Positions 1-7,519 of a stretch of DNA of 64,000 nt are shown piece by piece. The stretch covers positions 13,052 through 77,051 of the forward strand of contig JBJMKX010000058.1 of the NCBI GenBank assembly GCA_045805605.1, written 5' to 3'. Under the pieces are notes generated by a model. The model ran no database searches and was not told the DNA's origin. It was given only the letters and a program-made list of their open reading frames with translations. Position 1 is the stretch's first letter. The number at the start of each line of letters is the position of its first letter. Origin of the DNA: DATBDE01 sp045805605. GTDB taxonomy: Bacteria; Actinomycetota; Thermoleophilia; Solirubrobacterales; Solirubrobacteraceae. Made by a program: the position numbers and the translations under genes.

Positions 1-2
1 AT

Positions 3-803
3 CCCGCCGTCGCGCTGGTCACCAACGTCGAGCTCGACCACCACGCCACCTACGCCAGCCGCCTCGACCTCGAGAAGGCGTTCGGGGCCTTCCTCGCGCT
101 GGCCCCGCAGCGCATCGTGTGGGACCGGCCCGAGCTCGTGGCAATGGCCGGCGGAGCGGCAACGACCTTCGACGCGCCCGATCCGGAGCTCCGCGCCGAC
201 GGCGTCCGCTTCCGTTGGCGCGAGCGCGAGGTCGTGCTCGCGGTGCCGGGCGCCCACAACGCCATCAATGCCGCGGCCGCGCTCGAGGCCTGCCACGCCG
301 CCGGCGCGGACCTCGACCGCGCCATCGCCGCGCTGGCCGGCTTCCGCGGCGCCGCACGCCGCTTCGAGCTCCTCGGCACCACGAGCGCCGGCGCGACCGT
401 CTACGACGACTACGCCCACCACCCGACCGAGGTGGCGGCGATCATCGCCGCGGCCCGCACCCTGCGGCCGAGTCGGCTCGTCGCGGTCTTCCAGCCGCAC
501 CTGTACTCGCGCACGCAAGGGCTCCACCGGGAGTTCGGCGCAGCCCTCGCCGGCGCCGACATCGTCGCCGTGCTCGACGTCTACCCGGCCCGCGAGCGAG
601 CCGAGGACTTCCCCGGCGTCGACGGCCGGCTGGTCGCCGCCGCGGTCGCCGACGCCGCCGGTGGGCGGACCGTCTACTGGCTCCCCGACTTCGCCACCGC
701 CGAGCCGGTGCTTCGCGGCCTGCTGCGCGAAGGCGACCTTTGCCTCGTCATGGGGGCGGGCGACATCGACACGCTCGGGCGCAGGCTGGTCGAGCGGAAG
801 TAG
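3..803 (+). CDS. murC: UDP-N-acetylmuramate--L-alanine ligase, C-terminal part (5' end outside window)
   Basis: Cytoplasmic ATP-dependent ligase that adds L-alanine to UDP-MurNAc, the first step of the peptidoglycan stem peptide. The reading frame is already open at the window edge; the first residues carry NVELDHHATY, the end of the central ATPase domain. The C-terminal Mur ligase domain shows DDYAHHPTEV and VFQPHLYSRT, both typical of MurC, and the protein ends after a GAGDID motif. About 267 residues are visible of a usual 450-480. ftsQ follows 33 bp downstream, the normal actinobacterial order, with no murB or ddl between them. Identity is secure; the true start cannot be seen. Confidence 0.94.
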   Translation, partial: PAVALVTNVELDHHATYASRLDLEKAFGAFLALAPQRIVWDRPELVAMAGGAATTFDAPDPELRADGVRFRWREREVVLAVPGAHNAINAAAALEACHAAGADLDRAIAALAGFRGAARRFELLGTTSAGATVYDDYAHHPTEVAAIIAAARTLRPSRLVAVFQPHLYSRTQGLHREFGAALAGADIVAVLDVYPARERAEDFPGVDGRLVAAAVADAAGGRTVYWLPDFATAEPVLRGLLREGDLCLVMGAGDIDTLGRRLVERK

Positions 804-836
804 GGGTCGGGCCGCCGAGGTCGAATTCCTCGGTGA

Positions 837-1850
837 ATGCGATGGCCTCGCATGAGACGCCCGCGCGCCGGCGCCGCCCTGCGGCTTCCCAAGGTGTGGT
901 TGGGAGCGCTCCCGCCGCGGGCGCGCCTCGCCGCCGTCGCCATGTCGGTCACCCTGGCCGTCATCGGGGGCCTCTACTTCTTCTGGCTGCGCGACTCGTC
1001 GCTCGTGGCGGTCAAGCACGTCTCGGTCAGCGGCGTCTCCGGGGACAACGCCCACCGCATCGCCGCGCGCCTCGAGGCGGCCGCCCGCGGTATGACGACG
1101 CTGAACGTGGACGAAGACGCGCTGCGCGAGGCGGTCGCCGCCTTCCCCGAGGTCCGTGGGGTCACCGCCGATGCCGACCTCCCCCACGGCCTGCGCGTCG
1201 TGGTCGCCGAGCGCGTGCCGATCGGCGTGCTGACCTCGGGCCGCGAGCACGTGGCCGTCGCCTCCGACGGCACGGTCCTACCCAAGGCGGGGACGGGTTC
1301 GGCTCCGGTCATCCCCGTCAACACGCTTCCGACGGGGTCGCGCCTGACCGATCCCGCCGCCCTGCGAGCGATCGCCATTCTCGCCGCCGCGCCCGCACGC
1401 CTGCGCAGCCGCATCGACGAGCTCGCCAAGGGGAAGGGTGGCCTGCGCGCGACCTTGCGCGGCGGCGGCACCATCGTCATCGGCGCCCCCACCGCGCTGG
1501 CCGCGAAGTGGCTGGCGGCCGCCGCGGTGCTGCGCAACCCCGGCGCCAAGGGCGCGAAGTACCTGGACGTCCGCGTTCCCCGTCGGCCGGTCGCGGGCGG
1601 GCTGCCGCCGCGCATCGATCCGGCCACCGGCGAGCGGATCGATCCGACCAGCGGAGAGCCCGTTGGCGAATCCACCGACCCCCTGGCCGAGGGTTCGACC
1701 GACCCGACGGCCGGTGACGGGACCGACGGAACCGATGCCACGGACAACACGAGCGGAGACGGATCGGACGCCACCGGCGACTCGGCCGCCGACCCCGCGG
1801 CCGACGGTGCAAATGGCCAAGATGTCGGAGTTGCGGGCGCTTCGCCGTAG
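837..1850 (+). CDS. ftsQ: Cell division protein FtsQ
   Basis: Single-pass membrane protein of the divisome that bridges early and late division proteins. The 337 residues show a basic cytoplasmic N terminus, one membrane helix at about 31-51, a POTRA domain at about 57-127 (ending in the family's VAERVP stretch) and the FtsQ beta domain after that. Unusually, the last 80 or so residues are a low-complexity tail rich in Asp, Thr, Gly and Ser, probably disordered outside the membrane. ATG at 837 is chosen; ATG at 852 is possible. Position between murC and ftsZ confirms the call. Confidence 0.9.
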   Translation: MRWPRMRRPRAGAALRLPKVWLGALPPRARLAAVAMSVTLAVIGGLYFFWLRDSSLVAVKHVSVSGVSGDNAHRIAARLEAAARGMTTLNVDEDALREAVAAFPEVRGVTADADLPHGLRVVVAERVPIGVLTSGREHVAVASDGTVLPKAGTGSAPVIPVNTLPTGSRLTDPAALRAIAILAAAPARLRSRIDELAKGKGGLRATLRGGGTIVIGAPTALAAKWLAAAAVLRNPGAKGAKYLDVRVPRRPVAGGLPPRIDPATGERIDPTSGEPVGESTDPLAEGSTDPTAGDGTDGTDATDNTSGDGSDATGDSAADPAADGANGQDVGVAGASP

Positions 1851-1852
1851 CG

Positions 1853-1875
1853 GTAAACCTCAAGTCGAGGTTTAC
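1853..1875. repeat. Perfect 9-bp dyad between ftsQ and ftsZ
   Basis: GTAAACCTC (1853-1861), a 5-bp spacer and GAGGTTTAC (1867-1875) form a perfect inverted repeat three bases after the ftsQ stop. There is no T-tract, so it is either a factor-dependent terminator/processing hairpin or an operator. It is AT-richer than its surroundings, which favours a protein site or stem-loop kept by selection. Confidence 0.6.
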
Positions 1876-1962
1876 GCCACCTCGGCGACGTCTACTCTCA
1901 ACGCTCTCAAGCCCGTCGAGGGTTGCGGCTTCTGCAAGCATCCTTGCGTCGTGAGCGCGCGG

Positions 1963-1992
1963 TTGACAAAGTCGAGGAAATGCGCCTACCGT
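1963..1992 (+). promoter_or_regulatory. Probable housekeeping-sigma promoter of ftsZ
   Basis: A consensus -35 TTGACA (1963-1968) is followed after 18 bp by TACCGT (1987-1992), which fits the TANNNT -10 pattern of actinobacterial housekeeping promoters. It lies 73 bp before the ftsZ start and would give a leader of about 65 nt. ftsZ could thus be transcribed independently of ftsQ. Not experimentally shown. Confidence 0.6.
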
Positions 1993-2064
1993 GCGGGATC
2001 GAGAGCGGCTGGCGGAACGGGCCCGAAAACTCTCAAGGCTAAGTGAAGGGTCGGACGTCGCAAC

Positions 2065-3150
2065 ATGGAAAGCGGAGGAAGCTACCTCGCGGTCATCAAG
2101 GTCGTCGGCGTTGGCGGCGGTGGCACCAATGCCGTCAACCGGATGGTCGACGCCGGCCTGCGCGGGGTCGAGTTCATCGCCGTCAACACCGATGCCCAGG
2201 CGCTCGCCATGTGCGACGCCGACATCAAGCTGAACATTGGCCACGAGCTGACCAAGGGGCTCGGCGCGGGGGCGAACCCCGACATCGGCCAGGGCGCCGC
2301 GGCCGAATCGCGCGACGACATCAAGGAGGCGCTGAAGGGCGCGGACATGGTGTTCGTCACCGCCGGCGAGGGCGGCGGCACCGGCACCGGCGCCGCTCCG
2401 GTCATCGCCGAGATCGCCAAGAACGAGATCGGCGCCCTGACCGTCGGCGTGGTCACGCGCCCGTTCGAGTTCGAGGGCGCCAAGCGGGCCAAGCAGGCGG
2501 CGGAGGGCATCCAGCGCCTGCGCGAGAACGTCGACACGCTCATCATCATTCCCAACGAGCGCCTGCTGTCGATCGTCGAGCGCCGCACCACGATCCTCGA
2601 CGCCTTCAGGGAGGCCGACGACGTCCTGCGCCAGGGCGTCCAGGGCATCACCGACCTGATCACGATCCCGGGCCTGATCAACCTCGATTTCGCCGACGTC
2701 CGCACGGTCATGCAGGACCAGGGCTCGGCGCTGATGGGGATCGGGACCTCGGGCGGCGAAGCGCGGTCGACCGAGGCGGCCAAGGCGGCGATCTCGAGCC
2801 CGCTGCTCGAGGAGTCGGTCGAGGGCGCCACCGGCGTGCTGCTGAACATCACCGGCGGGCGCGACCTCGGGCTGTTCGAGGTCAACGAGGCGGCGGAGAT
2901 CATCTCGACCGCCAGCGCCGCCGACTCCAACATCATCTTCGGCGCGGTGATCGACGAGGGCATGGGCGACGAGGTCCGTGTCACCGTCATCGCCACCGGC
3001 TTTGACTCGAGCCGGCCCGTCGCGCGCCTGCCCCGCCGGACCGGGCGCGCCGCCGAGCGTGGCGGCCGCGATGTCACGCTCGACGATCGCGACCGCTCCG
3101 CGCTCGAGATCGGCGACGACGAGATCGACATCCCGCCGTTCCTGCGGTAG
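2065..3150 (+). CDS. ftsZ: Cell division protein FtsZ
   Basis: Tubulin-like GTPase that polymerises into the Z-ring at midcell. The 361-residue protein has the N-terminal nucleotide loop (GVGGGGTNAVNRM, about 15-27), the tubulin signature GGGTGTG at 103-109, a T7 loop reading NLDFADV and, after a short linker of about 40 residues, the conserved C-terminal peptide DIPPFLR used for partner binding. The linker is short compared with many actinobacterial FtsZ proteins. No ftsA is nearby, as expected for the phylum. ATG at 2065 is chosen because the protein then begins in the usual way a few residues before the first beta strand. Confidence 0.98.
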   Translation: MESGGSYLAVIKVVGVGGGGTNAVNRMVDAGLRGVEFIAVNTDAQALAMCDADIKLNIGHELTKGLGAGANPDIGQGAAAESRDDIKEALKGADMVFVTAGEGGGTGTGAAPVIAEIAKNEIGALTVGVVTRPFEFEGAKRAKQAAEGIQRLRENVDTLIIIPNERLLSIVERRTTILDAFREADDVLRQGVQGITDLITIPGLINLDFADVRTVMQDQGSALMGIGTSGGEARSTEAAKAAISSPLLEESVEGATGVLLNITGGRDLGLFEVNEAAEIISTASAADSNIIFGAVIDEGMGDEVRVTVIATGFDSSRPVARLPRRTGRAAERGGRDVTLDDRDRSALEIGDDEIDIPPFLR

Positions 3151-3169
3151 CTCCAGGACCCCGCAGCAG

Positions 3170-3216
3170 CCGAGTGTCGATTCCGTCAGCCTGAGGCTGA
3201 CGCAGTCGACAGTCGG
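3170..3216. terminator. 47-bp nested palindrome between ftsZ and zwf
   Basis: Centred on 3193, the arms are GTCAGCCT/AGGCTGAC (3185-3192 and 3194-3201), TGTCGA/TCGACA (3175-3180 and 3206-3211) and CCGA/TCGG (3170-3173 and 3213-3216), separated by 4-bp and 1-bp symmetric mismatches. No T-tract follows. It could end ftsZ transcription or bind a dimeric regulator of the zwf-gcv run, which starts 27 bp later. Confidence 0.6.
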
Positions 3217-3242
3217 TGCGCTTCGCCGGTTAGGGTCCCGCC

Positions 3243-4634
3243 ATGCCGACCCCATCCGACGCGTTCGTCTTCTTCGGGGCGACGGGCGACCTCGCCTACA
3301 AGCAGATCTTCCCCAGCCTCCAGGCGATGGTCAAGGCGGGCACGCTCGATGTCCCGGTCATCGGCGTGGCGAAGGCGGGCTGGAACCTCGACCAGCTGAA
3401 GAAGCGGGCCCAGGAAAGCCTGGAGGAGCACGGGGGCGTCGACCGCCGCGCCTTTGCCCAGCTCAAGCGGCTCATGCGCTACGTCGACGGCGACTACGCC
3501 GACCCCGAGACCTTCGCCGAGCTCAAGCGCCAGCTCGGCCCCTCCCGCCGACCACTGCACTACCTCGCGATCCCGCCGACGCTGTTCGGCCGGGTGGCCC
3601 AGGCGCTGCACGAGTCGGGATGCGCGCCCGAGGGGACGCGGATCGTCGTCGAGAAGCCGTTCGGGCGCGACCTCGCCTCCGCGCAGGCGCTCAACCGCGA
3701 GCTGCACAAGGTCTTCCCCGAGCAGGCGATCTTCCGGATCGACCATTACCTGGGCAAGGAGCCGGTCGAGAACCTCACCTTCTTCCGCTTCGCGAACGGC
3801 TTCCTCGAGCCGATCTGGAACCGCCACAACGTCGCAAGCGTCCAGGTGACGATGGCCGAGAGCTTCGGCGTCCAGGGCCGCGGCGGCTTCTACGAGACCG
3901 CCGGCGCCATCCGCGACGTCGTCCAGAACCACATGCTCCAGATCGTCTCGCTGCTCGCAATGGAGCCACCCGCCGGCCAGGACCCCGAGGCGATCCGCGA
4001 CCGCAAGGCCGAGCTCGTCCGCGCCATGGCCCCGGTCCGCAAGTCCGACGTCGTGCGCGGCCAGTTCCGCGGCTACAGCGAGGAGCCGGGCGTGGCGAAG
4101 AACACGACCGTCGAGACCTTCGCCGCGCTGCGACTGCACATCCCCACGTGGCGCTGGGCCGGTGTGCCGTTCCTGATCCGCGTCGGCAAGTGCCTGCCCG
4201 AGACGGTGTGCGAGGTCCTGGTGGGCCTCACCCCGCCGCCCGTATCGGTCTTCCGGGGCGAGCGGCGCCACCACAACACGATGCGCTTCCGCGTGCAGCC
4301 CGACATCGCGATCGGCCTGGGCGCCCGGATCAAGAAGGAGGGCAAGGGCATGGTCGGCGAGGAAGTCGAGCTCGTCGTGCAGGAAAGCCCGGCCGACGAC
4401 ATGCCCCCCTACCAACGCCTGCTCGGCGACGCGCTGAACGGCGACGCCGGCCTGTTCGCCCGCCAGGACTACGTAGAAGCGGCGTGGCGCGTGGTCGACC
4501 CGATCCTCGGCGACGCGACGCCGGTGTATCCGTACGACGCGGGCACCTGGGGCCCCGAGGAAGCGAACAAGGTCCCCCCGCGCGGGGACATCTGGCACGA
4601 CCCGGAGCCGCCGGCCCAGCCTCCCGCTCGCTAG
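3243..4634 (+). CDS. zwf: Glucose-6-phosphate 1-dehydrogenase
   Basis: Cytosolic first enzyme of the oxidative pentose phosphate pathway, oxidising glucose 6-phosphate with NADP+. The 463-residue protein has the N-terminal dinucleotide loop GATGDLAYKQ (about 13-22), the EKPFGRD segment and the active-site signature RIDHYLGKE, whose His is the catalytic base. The C-terminal domain carries RVGKCLPE and ends in GTWGPEEA. ATG at 3243 follows the palindrome. gcvT starts only 13 bp after the stop, so NADPH supply and glycine cleavage may share a transcript; this pairing is unusual. pgl, opcA, tal and tkt are not in the window. Confidence 0.96.
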   Translation: MPTPSDAFVFFGATGDLAYKQIFPSLQAMVKAGTLDVPVIGVAKAGWNLDQLKKRAQESLEEHGGVDRRAFAQLKRLMRYVDGDYADPETFAELKRQLGPSRRPLHYLAIPPTLFGRVAQALHESGCAPEGTRIVVEKPFGRDLASAQALNRELHKVFPEQAIFRIDHYLGKEPVENLTFFRFANGFLEPIWNRHNVASVQVTMAESFGVQGRGGFYETAGAIRDVVQNHMLQIVSLLAMEPPAGQDPEAIRDRKAELVRAMAPVRKSDVVRGQFRGYSEEPGVAKNTTVETFAALRLHIPTWRWAGVPFLIRVGKCLPETVCEVLVGLTPPPVSVFRGERRHHNTMRFRVQPDIAIGLGARIKKEGKGMVGEEVELVVQESPADDMPPYQRLLGDALNGDAGLFARQDYVEAAWRVVDPILGDATPVYPYDAGTWGPEEANKVPPRGDIWHDPEPPAQPPAR

Positions 4635-4647
4635 CCTCAGCGGCCGG

Positions 4648-5730
4648 ATGGCCGCATCGCCCGAGACGCTCCGGCGCACCGCGCTCTACGACCGCCACGA
4701 GGCCGCGGGCGCCAAGCTCGTCCCCTTCGCCGGATGGGAGATGCCGGTCCAGTACACGGGCATCCGCGACGAGCATCAGGCGGTCCGCACCGACGTGGGC
4801 GTCTTCGACGTCTCGCACATGGGCCAGATCGAGACGCGAGGGCGCGACGCCGCCGGCCTGCTGCAGCGCCTGCTGTCCAACGACGTGCGCAAGATCCCCG
4901 AGGGCGGCGCCCAGTACTCGGTGCTCTGCCGCGAGGACGGCGGCATCCTTGACGACCTGTTCACGTACCGCCTGGCCGAGGAGCACTTCCTCACCGTCAC
5001 CAACGCCGCCAACCACCGCGGCGACTTCGACTGGTTTCACCGGCACGCGGGCGACTTCGACGCCGACGTCGTCGACCGCGCCGACGACTACGCCATGCTC
5101 GCCGTCCAGGGCCCACGCGCGCCCGAGCTCGTCCGCTCCCTGTCCGACGGCCGCGTGCCGGCGCGCTTCCACTGCTGCCAGCGGACGCTCGCCGGCGTGC
5201 CGATGCTGGTCTGCCGCACGGGCTACACGGGCGAGGACGGCGTCGAGCTCCTGATCGACCCCGAGCGCGCGCCCCGGGTGTGGGACGCGCTCGTCGAGGC
5301 GGGGGCGACGCCCGCCGGCCTCGGCGCGCGCGACACCTTGCGGCTCGAGGTCTGCTTCCCGCTCTACGGGAACGACCTGTCGACCGAGCGGGGGCCGATC
5401 GAGGCGAGCCTGGGCTGGTGCTGCAAGGAGGCCACAGGCTTCATCGGCGCCGAGGCGGTAGCGCGTACGCGCGAGGCCGGCCCGCGCGAGAAGCTGGCGC
5501 CGTTCGTGATCGACGGCCCCGGCATCCCGCGCCAGGGCAACGCGGTCGTGGGTAGGGGGGAGGTCACCAGCGGCACCATGTCGCCGAGCCTCGGCGTGGG
5601 CATCGGCATGGCCTACCTTCCCCGCGACCGGACCGAGCCGGGCACGCGCATCGAGATCGACGTGCGGGGCCGGACGCGGGCCGGGATCGTCAAGTCGAAG
5701 CCGCTCTACAAGAAGAAGGAGGCGTCGTAG
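4648..5730 (+). CDS. gcvT: Aminomethyltransferase, glycine cleavage T protein
   Basis: Transfers the methylene group from aminomethyl-lipoyl H protein to tetrahydrofolate, releasing ammonia. The 360 residues match the full family length: AGWEMPVQY near the N terminus, FDVSHMGQ, YSVLCREDGGILDD and RTGYTGEDGVEL in the folate-binding core, and the C-terminal beta-barrel ending KSKPLYKK. It is first of four consecutive gcv genes. No glycine riboswitch precedes it because zwf ends 13 bp upstream, so control must be exerted on the zwf-gcv transcript or be internal. Confidence 0.97.
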   Translation: MAASPETLRRTALYDRHEAAGAKLVPFAGWEMPVQYTGIRDEHQAVRTDVGVFDVSHMGQIETRGRDAAGLLQRLLSNDVRKIPEGGAQYSVLCREDGGILDDLFTYRLAEEHFLTVTNAANHRGDFDWFHRHAGDFDADVVDRADDYAMLAVQGPRAPELVRSLSDGRVPARFHCCQRTLAGVPMLVCRTGYTGEDGVELLIDPERAPRVWDALVEAGATPAGLGARDTLRLEVCFPLYGNDLSTERGPIEASLGWCCKEATGFIGAEAVARTREAGPREKLAPFVIDGPGIPRQGNAVVGRGEVTSGTMSPSLGVGIGMAYLPRDRTEPGTRIEIDVRGRTRAGIVKSKPLYKKKEAS

Positions 5731-5735
5731 CGCGC

Positions 5736-6122
5736 ATGGCCGAGGCCAGCTATCCCGAGGACCTGCTCTACCACCCCGAGCACGACTGGGCCCGCGTCGA
5801 CGGCGAGGAGGCGACGTTCGGGATCACCTGGTACGCGCAGGACCAGCTCGGCGAGGTCGTCTTCTTCGACCCGCCCGCGGTCGGGACCACCGTCACCAAG
5901 GATGAGCCCTACGCCGAGGTCGAGTCGGTCAAGGCCGTGTCGGACGTCTTCGCCCCGCTCTCCGGTGAAATCGTTCAGGTAAACGAGGAGCTGGGAGACA
6001 AGCCCGAGACGATCAACGACGACCCCTACGGCGCCGGCTGGATGGTGCGGATCAGGATGAGCGACACGTCCGAGACCGACGCCCTCATGGACCAAGCGGC
6101 GTATACGCAGAGCCTCTCGTGA
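5736..6122 (+). CDS. gcvH: Glycine cleavage system H protein
   Basis: Small lipoylated carrier that shuttles the aminomethyl arm between P, T and L proteins. The 128 residues give a single lipoyl domain: the HDWARV strand, FGITWYAQDQLGEVVF, and the lipoylation site ESVKAVSD with Lys66 as the modified residue. ATG lies 5 bp after the gcvT stop. The stop overlaps the GTG start of gcvPA by 4 bp, implying translational coupling. Confidence 0.97.
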   Translation: MAEASYPEDLLYHPEHDWARVDGEEATFGITWYAQDQLGEVVFFDPPAVGTTVTKDEPYAEVESVKAVSDVFAPLSGEIVQVNEELGDKPETINDDPYGAGWMVRIRMSDTSETDALMDQAAYTQSLS

Positions 6123-7519
6123 GCCGGTACACCTCCGCCACCGATGCCGATCGGGCCGCCATGCTCGAGGTCGTCGGCGTGGGCTCGATCGACGAGCTGT
6201 TCACCGACATTCCCGAGAAGCTCCGGCTGGGCCGCCCGCTCGATCTCCCGGCGGGCCTGTCCGAGCAGGAGGTCTACGTCCACCTGCGTGAACTCGCGGC
6301 CCGCAACGTCTCGGCCGAGGACGAGATCAGCTTCGTCGGCGCGGGGATGTACGACCACTACGTCCCGTCGCTCGTCGATTCGATCGCCCTGCGCTCGGAG
6401 TTCCTGACCCCGTACACGCCCTATCAGCCCGAGATCTCGCAAGGTGGGCTGCAGGTGATGTTCGAGTACCAGACGGCGATCTCCGAGCTCACCGGCCTGC
6501 CCGTCTCGAACGCCAGCGTGTACGAGGGGCCGAGCGCCGTCGGAGCGGCCGGCTATGTCGCCCGCACCGCGAACCGCCGCCCGAAGTTCCTCGCCTCGAC
6601 CGGGCTCCACCCGCACTCGCTGGAGACGCTGCGCACGATGTCGCACGGCTACGGCACCGAGGTGATCGAAGTGCCGCTGCGCGACGGCGCCACCGACGCC
6701 GACGCGCTGCGCGACGCCATCGACGATGACACCGGCGCGGTGTTCCTGCAGCAGCCGAACTTCGTCGGCGCGGTCGAGGACCTCGAGGCGCTCGCCCCCG
6801 TCGCCAAGGCCACGGGCGCCCTGCTCGTCGTCGCCTGCGATCCGATCCCGCTCGCGCTGCTGCGAACGCCGGGCGACTGCGGCGCCGACCTCGCCGTGGG
6901 GGAAGGCCAGCCGCTCGGGAACCGCCTGGACTTCGGTGGGCCGTCGTTCGGGTTCTTCGCCGCCACCGAGGCGCTGCTGCGGCGTATGCCGGGGCGCATC
7001 GCCGGCGAGACCACCGACGTCGACGGGCGCCGGGGCTTCGTGCTCACCCTGCAGACACGCGAGCAGCACATCCGGCGCGAGAAGGCGACTTCGAACATCT
7101 GCACCGCCCAGGCCCTCAACGCCCTGTGCGGGATGGTCTATCTGGCCTGGCTGGGCCGGCACGGAATCGTCGAGCTGGCCGAGCTGCTCGTGCAGCGCAC
7201 GGCGTACGCGCGCGAGACCTTGGCGGCGCTTGACGGCGTCGCGCTCGCCCACGAGCGGCCCGTCGTCCGTGAGTTCGCGCTGCGCCTCGACGCGCCGGCG
7301 CAGCGGGTGCGCGAGCGCTGCTTCGACCAGGGCGTCGACCCCGGCCTCGCCATCGGCGACGACGAGCTGCTGGTGGCGATCACCGAGCAGCGGTCGCGGG
7401 CGGACATCGACCGGCTCGCCGAGGTCCTCGGCGCGGCGGTCAGAGAGGAGCAAGCCGGACGACATCGGCCCCGCCCGGTCGTGGCGAGCCCGGATGGCGA
7501 GCGGGCGGCTGGCCGATGA
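6119..7519 (+). CDS. gcvPA: Glycine dehydrogenase (decarboxylating) subunit 1
   Basis: N-terminal half of the P protein, which with GcvPB decarboxylates glycine and loads H protein. The 466 residues begin at GTG overlapping gcvH and contain typical subunit 1 segments: FVGAGMYDHYVPS, FLTPYTPYQPEISQG, YEGPSAVGAA and TSNICTAQALNAL. This subunit carries no PLP lysine; that is on GcvPB. The split two-subunit form is usual in Gram-positive and thermophilic lineages, in contrast to the fused enzyme of proteobacteria. Its stop overlaps the gcvPB start by 4 bp. Confidence 0.97.
   Translation: MSRYTSATDADRAAMLEVVGVGSIDELFTDIPEKLRLGRPLDLPAGLSEQEVYVHLRELAARNVSAEDEISFVGAGMYDHYVPSLVDSIALRSEFLTPYTPYQPEISQGGLQVMFEYQTAISELTGLPVSNASVYEGPSAVGAAGYVARTANRRPKFLASTGLHPHSLETLRTMSHGYGTEVIEVPLRDGATDADALRDAIDDDTGAVFLQQPNFVGAVEDLEALAPVAKATGALLVVACDPIPLALLRTPGDCGADLAVGEGQPLGNRLDFGGPSFGFFAATEALLRRMPGRIAGETTDVDGRRGFVLTLQTREQHIRREKATSNICTAQALNALCGMVYLAWLGRHGIVELAELLVQRTAYARETLAALDGVALAHERPVVREFALRLDAPAQRVRERCFDQGVDPGLAIGDDELLVAITEQRSRADIDRLAEVLGAAVREEQAGRHRPRPVVASPDGERAAGR

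Noticed and set aside
1853..1875. SoxR/MerR-type operator
   Set aside because: CCTCAAG...GAGG recalls such sites, but spacing and symmetry differ and no MerR-family gene is nearby.
1477..3255. Very long minus-strand open frame opposite ftsQ/ftsZ
   Set aside because: High GC makes antisense frames open; the translation is Arg/Asp/Gly-biased without domains, while ftsZ is unmistakable.
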